From: Streptomyces sp. HNM0575
GTDB lineage: Bacteria > Actinomycetota > Actinomycetes > Streptomycetales > Streptomycetaceae
DNA length: 64,000 bases
Assembly: GCF_012726265.1 (NCBI RefSeq)
Contig: NZ_JAASAG010000012.1
Location: 62,001 to 126,000 of the forward strand
Direction of reading: 5' to 3'
The position numbers and the translations under genes are program-made. The notes beneath the pieces were generated by a model that was not told where the DNA came from, made no database searches, and saw only the letters and a list, made by a program, of their open reading frames with translations. Positions 60,073 to 64,000 of the stretch are shown here, piece after piece. Within the stretch, counting starts at the first letter, position 1, and each line of letters opens with the position of its first letter.

Positions 60073-61797
60073 ATGAGTGACGACGGCGGACAGGCGGGCG
60101 CGGAGTACGCGGGCCGCACGGTCGGAGGCGGCCGCTTCCAGTTGCAGAGCCTGCTCGGTGCCGGCGGCATGGCCTCGGTCTATCTCGCATACGACTCCGT
60201 CCTCGACCGCAAGGTCGCGGTCAAGACCCTCCACACCGAGCTGGGGCGCGAACAGTCCTTCCGTGAGCGCTTCCGTCGCGAGGCGCAGGCGGTCGCCAAG
60301 CTCACGCACACGAACATCGTCTCGGTCTTCGACTCCGGCGAGGACGAGCTGTCCGGGAGCGGTTCCGGCGGGGGTTCCGGCGCCCTGGTGCCGTACATCG
60401 TCATGGAGTACGTCGAGGGCAAGCCGCTGCGCTCCGTACTGGACGAGGACATCGCGCAGTTCGGCGCGATGCCCGCCGAGAAGGCGCTGAAGATCACGGG
60501 CGATGTGCTGGCGGCCCTGGAGGTCAGCCACGAGATGGGGCTGGTCCACCGGGACATCAAGCCCGGCAACGTGATGATCACCAAGCGCGGCGTGGTCAAG
60601 GTCATGGACTTCGGCATCGCGCGGGCCATGCAGTCCGGGGTCACGTCGATGACTCAGACCGGCATGGTCGTCGGCACTCCGCAGTACCTCTCGCCGGAGC
60701 AGGCGCTGGGGCGCGGCGTCGACGCACGTTCCGACCTGTACTCGGTCGGCATCATGCTCTTCGAACTGCTCACCGGACGGCTGCCGTTCGACGCCGACTC
60801 CCCGCTGGCCATCGCGTACGCGCACGTACAGGAGGAGGCTCCGACGCCGTCGGCGATCAATCAGTCGCTGACGCCGGCCGTGGACGCGCTCGTGGCGCGC
60901 ACCCTGCGGAAGAACCCGAACGAGCGCTTCCCCTCCGCGGAGACGATGAACCAGGAGTGCGCTCGCGTCTCCGGGCAGGCCGCGGCGGCCGGAGCCTCGC
61001 CGTCGATCGTGCAGGGCGGGCCGGCCGTGCAGAGCGGCGCGGGCGTCGGGCAGGCCGTCTTCCCGCAGGTCGGTGAGGGCGGTGCGCCGCCGCCCGGGAT
61101 GCAGCCGTACCAGCCGCAGCAGCAGTACGGCGGCTTCGGGCCCTCGACGCCACCGCCACCGGGCACCGCGCCGATGGGCCAGTACGCACCGGGGGCGCCG
61201 GCGCCGTACGCGGCTCAGCCGGGCGCGGGGCAGCACACCCCGCCGCCGTACACGCTGTCGCCGCAGCAGCCTCCGGGGGGAGGCGGCGGCCGCAAGAGCA
61301 ATACGCCCGTGATCATCGGTTCGGCGGTCGCCGTGCTCGTCGCGATCACGGCGATGATCATCGCGTTCGTGGTGACCAACCCCGACGACAAGAAGAAGGC
61401 CGACGACAAGCCGTCGGCCACCGCGGCGGCGCCCCAGGCGCCCGAGCCCAGTTCCGAAGCGGAGGGCAGCGGCGGCGACAGCGAGGACGAGGGCGCCGAC
61501 GGGTTCAAGCCCGAGGACAAGTCCAAGACGATCGAGACCACGCGCTGCACGGACGCGCCCGACAGCTACTCGGACCGGGGCAAGAAGATCGTGCCCGACT
61601 TCACCTACAAGAACCTCGCCTCGGTGAAGAAGTGCATCAAGGCCGCCGGCTGGAGGCTCGGGGAGATCTCGCACGAGGACGAGAACATCTGGGGCAAGAA
61701 CATGGTCCTGGAGCAGTCCCCCGACGGCATCGAGTACCTGGATCCGAAGAAGGACAAGATCGACCTGACCGTGTCCACGGGCAAGCCCGCGGACTGA
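60073..61797 (+). CDS. PknB-type Ser/Thr protein kinase with single PASTA-like domain
   Basis: 574 residues from the ATG at 60073 (GGGGAG at 8 nt). The kinase domain has LLGAGGMASVYLAYD, VAVKTL, HRDIKPGNVM, DFGIARA and SPEQALG. A Pro/Gln/Gly-rich linker (about 325-410) leads to one membrane helix (IIGSAVAVLVAITAMII), a charged spacer, and an outside domain with VPDFTYKNLASVKKCIKAAGW and VLEQSPDG, which resembles one divergent PASTA repeat. PASTA domains bind peptidoglycan fragments, so it may sense the cell wall. Confidence 0.9.
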   Translation: MSDDGGQAGAEYAGRTVGGGRFQLQSLLGAGGMASVYLAYDSVLDRKVAVKTLHTELGREQSFRERFRREAQAVAKLTHTNIVSVFDSGEDELSGSGSGGGSGALVPYIVMEYVEGKPLRSVLDEDIAQFGAMPAEKALKITGDVLAALEVSHEMGLVHRDIKPGNVMITKRGVVKVMDFGIARAMQSGVTSMTQTGMVVGTPQYLSPEQALGRGVDARSDLYSVGIMLFELLTGRLPFDADSPLAIAYAHVQEEAPTPSAINQSLTPAVDALVARTLRKNPNERFPSAETMNQECARVSGQAAAAGASPSIVQGGPAVQSGAGVGQAVFPQVGEGGAPPPGMQPYQPQQQYGGFGPSTPPPPGTAPMGQYAPGAPAPYAAQPGAGQHTPPPYTLSPQQPPGGGGGRKSNTPVIIGSAVAVLVAITAMIIAFVVTNPDDKKKADDKPSATAAAPQAPEPSSEAEGSGGDSEDEGADGFKPEDKSKTIETTRCTDAPDSYSDRGKKIVPDFTYKNLASVKKCIKAAGWRLGEISHEDENIWGKNMVLEQSPDGIEYLDPKKDKIDLTVSTGKPAD

Positions 61798-61931
61798 CCG
61801 CGCAGCGCCGGTCCGCGGCTTGTCCGGGCGGGGCACACGCCTGCGGTCGCCGCGGCCCAAGGCGGGCCGCGGGTCGGCTACCGCTCCCAACGGCCGCCGC
61901 AGGCCTGGCACTTGGACCGGTCTCTCCGGCA

Positions 61932-61968
61932 GGGGCGCCCGACGCGCACCGCACGCGTCGGGCGCCCC
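61932..61968. terminator. Perfect 15-bp hairpin, bidirectional terminator
   Basis: Left arm 61932-61946 and right arm 61954-61968 (CGCGTCGGGCGCCCC) pair perfectly around a 7-nt loop between the convergent kinase and PaaN genes. The rest of the 338-bp gap has no gene. Confidence 0.85.
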
Positions 61969-62135
61969 GCTTTACGCGTCGGTCCCCGCTTTCGTCGTGC
62001 CGCGTCGGGCCAGTGGCGGGGGCGGTGGCGGTGGCCGCACCGGCGCCGGTCTTGGCGGGACCCGGCCAGCCCGGTCCTGTGCCTCGTGGGTCTACTGCCG
62101 CCTCGGACCCGAACCGCCCCCGGGCCCCTGCCGAT

Positions 62136-63959
62136 TCAGCCCTGCGCGGCTTCTGCGGGCTGCGCGGGCCGCCGAACCTCGACCGTACGGAAGCGGTCGG
62201 CGACGAACGCGCCGTCGCACAGCGCCGCGTTCGCCGCAGGGTTGCCACCCGAGCCGTGGAAGTCGGAGAACGCCGCGGTCTGGTTCACATAGACCCCACC
62301 GGTGAGGTTGAGCGAGAGCTGGGCGCACTCGTCCAGGCAGGCCTCCTCGATCAGGCGCTCGGCGGCGGGCGACGTCGTGTACGCGCCGACCGTCATCGCA
62401 CCCTTCTCCCGCACGGTCCGGCGCAGCAGCGCCACCGCGTCCGCGGTGGAGTCGACGGCGACGGCGAAGGAGACCGGCCCGAAGCACTCGGCGAAGCACA
62501 CCGCCTCCGACTCCGGCTTGGCCGAGTCCAGCTTGACGATGACGGGCGTACGCACCGTGGCACCCGGGAAGTCGGGATGCTCCACCGACCTTGATTCCAG
62601 GGCCACTTCGCCCGGCGAACCCGTCGAGCCCGCCGACTCGACGCGTGCGAGCACCTGGTCGCTGACGATGGCGCCCAGAATCGCGTTCGCCCGGGCGTCG
62701 TCGCCGAGCAGCTTGCCGACGGCGGTGGCCAGATCGGCGACCACCTCGTCGTACGACTTCTCCCCGACGTCCGTGCTGATGCCGTCCCGCGGGATCAGCA
62801 GATTCTGCGGCGTCGTACACATCTGGCCGCTGTAGAGCGAGAGCGAGAACGCGAGATTGCCGAGCATTCCCTTGTAGTCGTCGGTGGAGTCGACGATCAC
62901 GGTGTTGACCCCCGCCTTCTCCGTGAAGACGCGGGCCTGGCGGGCGTGGGCCTCCAGCCAGTCGCCGAAGGCCGTCGAGCCCGTGTAGTCGACGATCCGG
63001 ATCTCCGGGCGGACGGCCAGCTCCTTCGCGATGCCCTCGCCCTCCCGCTCGGCGGCGAGCGCCACGAGATTCGCCTCGAAGCCCGCCTCGGTCAGCACCT
63101 CACGCGCGACGCGGACCGTCAGCGCCAGCGGCAGCACCGCACGCGGATGGGGCTTGACCAGCACCGGATTGCCGGTGGCGAGGGAGGCGAAGAAGCCCGG
63201 ATAGCCGTTCCACGTCGGGAAGGTGTTGCAGCCGATCAGCAGCGATACGCCGCGGCCCACGGGCGTGAACCGCTTGCCCAGCTCCAGCGGATCACGCTTG
63301 CCCTGCGGCTTGGACCAGTCGGCCGCCTCCGGGGTGCGGACCTGCTCGGCGTAGGCATACGCCACCGCCTCCATGCCGCGGTCCTGCGCATGCGGGCCGC
63401 CGGCCTGGAGCGCCATCATGAAGGCCTGCCCGCTGGTGTGCATCACCGCATGGGCGAACTCGTGCGTGCGGGCGCTGATACGGGCCAGGATCTCCAGGCA
63501 CACCGCCGCCCGCGCCTCCGGCCCCGCGTCGCGCCACGCGGGCATCGCCTTGCGCATCTCGGGGAGCAGCAGATCCAGGTCGGGGCGCGGATACTCGATG
63601 CCCATCTCCAGCCCGTACGGCGAGACCTCGGTCGCGGCCCAGCCGCCCTCCGGACCCGCCGTGCCCGGCTGGCCCTCGATCTCGAAGCGGCCGCCGCGCA
63701 GCGCGTCGAACGCGGCCTGGCCCTGCCCGGCGCTCAGGGAACCGGCCACTCCCGAATCCTCCCCGTAAGCCTTGGGGTGCTCGGGGTGCGGCGACCAGAA
63801 CTCCCGGGTGCGGATCGCCTCCAGCGCACGGTCGAGCGTGGGCCGGTGCTTCTCGATCAGCCGGGCCGCGGGAAGCTCGGCGGCTGCGGACGCGGTGGCC
63901 GGCGCGCTCGCCGACGGCGTCGCCGGGGTGCTCGCGGACGGGGTCACGGGTGCGGTCAC
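62136..63959 (-). CDS. paaN: PaaN-like aldehyde dehydrogenase family protein
   Basis: 607 residues from a GTG at 63959 with GAGGAG 10 nt upstream; the promoter is cut by the window end. A Pro/Ala/Ser repeat tail opens the protein. The aldehyde dehydrogenase fold shows GVSLLIGCNTFPTWNGYPGFFASLATGNPVLVKPHPRA, TGSTAFGDWL, EKAGVNTVIVD and SGQMCTTPQNLLIP with the catalytic Cys, plus ECFGPVSFAV. It matches actinobacterial proteins named phenylacetic acid degradation protein PaaN. It may oxidise a ring-cleavage aldehyde, but no other paa genes are in view. Confidence 0.85.
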   Translation of the reverse strand: MTAPVTPSASTPATPSASAPATASAAAELPAARLIEKHRPTLDRALEAIRTREFWSPHPEHPKAYGEDSGVAGSLSAGQGQAAFDALRGGRFEIEGQPGTAGPEGGWAATEVSPYGLEMGIEYPRPDLDLLLPEMRKAMPAWRDAGPEARAAVCLEILARISARTHEFAHAVMHTSGQAFMMALQAGGPHAQDRGMEAVAYAYAEQVRTPEAADWSKPQGKRDPLELGKRFTPVGRGVSLLIGCNTFPTWNGYPGFFASLATGNPVLVKPHPRAVLPLALTVRVAREVLTEAGFEANLVALAAEREGEGIAKELAVRPEIRIVDYTGSTAFGDWLEAHARQARVFTEKAGVNTVIVDSTDDYKGMLGNLAFSLSLYSGQMCTTPQNLLIPRDGISTDVGEKSYDEVVADLATAVGKLLGDDARANAILGAIVSDQVLARVESAGSTGSPGEVALESRSVEHPDFPGATVRTPVIVKLDSAKPESEAVCFAECFGPVSFAVAVDSTADAVALLRRTVREKGAMTVGAYTTSPAAERLIEEACLDECAQLSLNLTGGVYVNQTAAFSDFHGSGGNPAANAALCDGAFVADRFRTVEVRRPAQPAEAAQG

Positions 63960-64000
63960 GGAAGACCAACTCCTCGTCGGGCCGGTGGCATGGGTGGCTG

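Overview
The window looks like chromosome from a Streptomyces or very close relative. It is very GC-rich, gene ends use GTG and TTG starts freely, many operons use 4-nt start/stop overlaps, and several neighbourhoods are typical of streptomycetes (metG and aspS with a SpoIIE-type phosphatase, an SseB-like protein and an FadE-type dehydrogenase; a branched-chain dehydrogenase operon beside a NarL-type regulator, two Ser/Thr kinases and PaaN). From memory the right half resembles the S. coelicolor SCO379x-382x region; this was not checked by alignment.

Left third (1-24 kb) is mainly accessory metabolism. It holds a sugar-acid-type MFS transporter coupled to a DapA-family aldolase, an LTA-synthase-like sulfatase, an acyl-CoA ligase, two DUF3048 proteins, and two GntR-controlled catabolic modules. 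Module 1 (9-15.2 kb) has a GntR regulator, an NHL propeller, a nitrilase plus MHS-type transporter, and a DUF2848 protein, linked by four copies of one composite operator-like box. Module 2 (15.2-19.1 kb) has a GntR regulator, an MFS transporter, a DUF1445 protein and a DUF1348 protein, with a 19-bp dyad between the divergent genes. A NarL-type two-component pair closes this part.

Middle (24-36 kb) holds a 2-hydroxyacid dehydrogenase, a quinone oxidoreductase, a dienelactone hydrolase, a Gdx-type SMR exporter, a Tat-exported PhoX phosphatase with a PHO-box-like site, a PadR/HAAS operon, and a pair of orphan double-glycine-leader peptide genes. The peptide pair is the most novel-looking element. 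Both are single-gene units with matching upstream elements, leaders and C-terminal motifs, and strong terminators, but no Cys and no visible modification or export gene nearby.

Right part (36-64 kb) is more core-like: metG, a VapBC/FitAB-type toxin-antitoxin pair, aspS, a SpoIIE-type phosphatase, SseB-like, acyl-CoA dehydrogenase, M18 aminopeptidase, small membrane and LURP-like proteins, a GntR-MFS pair, an approximately 1-kb noncoding array of degenerate repeats, the bkd-type E1 alpha/E1 beta/E2 operon (E1 alpha has a histone-like Lys/Ala-rich N-terminal tail), an orphan NarL-type response regulator with a strongly structured leader, two divergent PknB-type kinases, and a PaaN-like dehydrogenase cut close to its start by the window end.

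A recurrent oddity is short perfect tandem repeats (5-24 bp) at gene termini and in intergenic DNA, which give low-complexity tails on otherwise ordinary enzymes and regulators. No rRNA, tRNA, CRISPR array, insertion sequence or phage gene was recognised.
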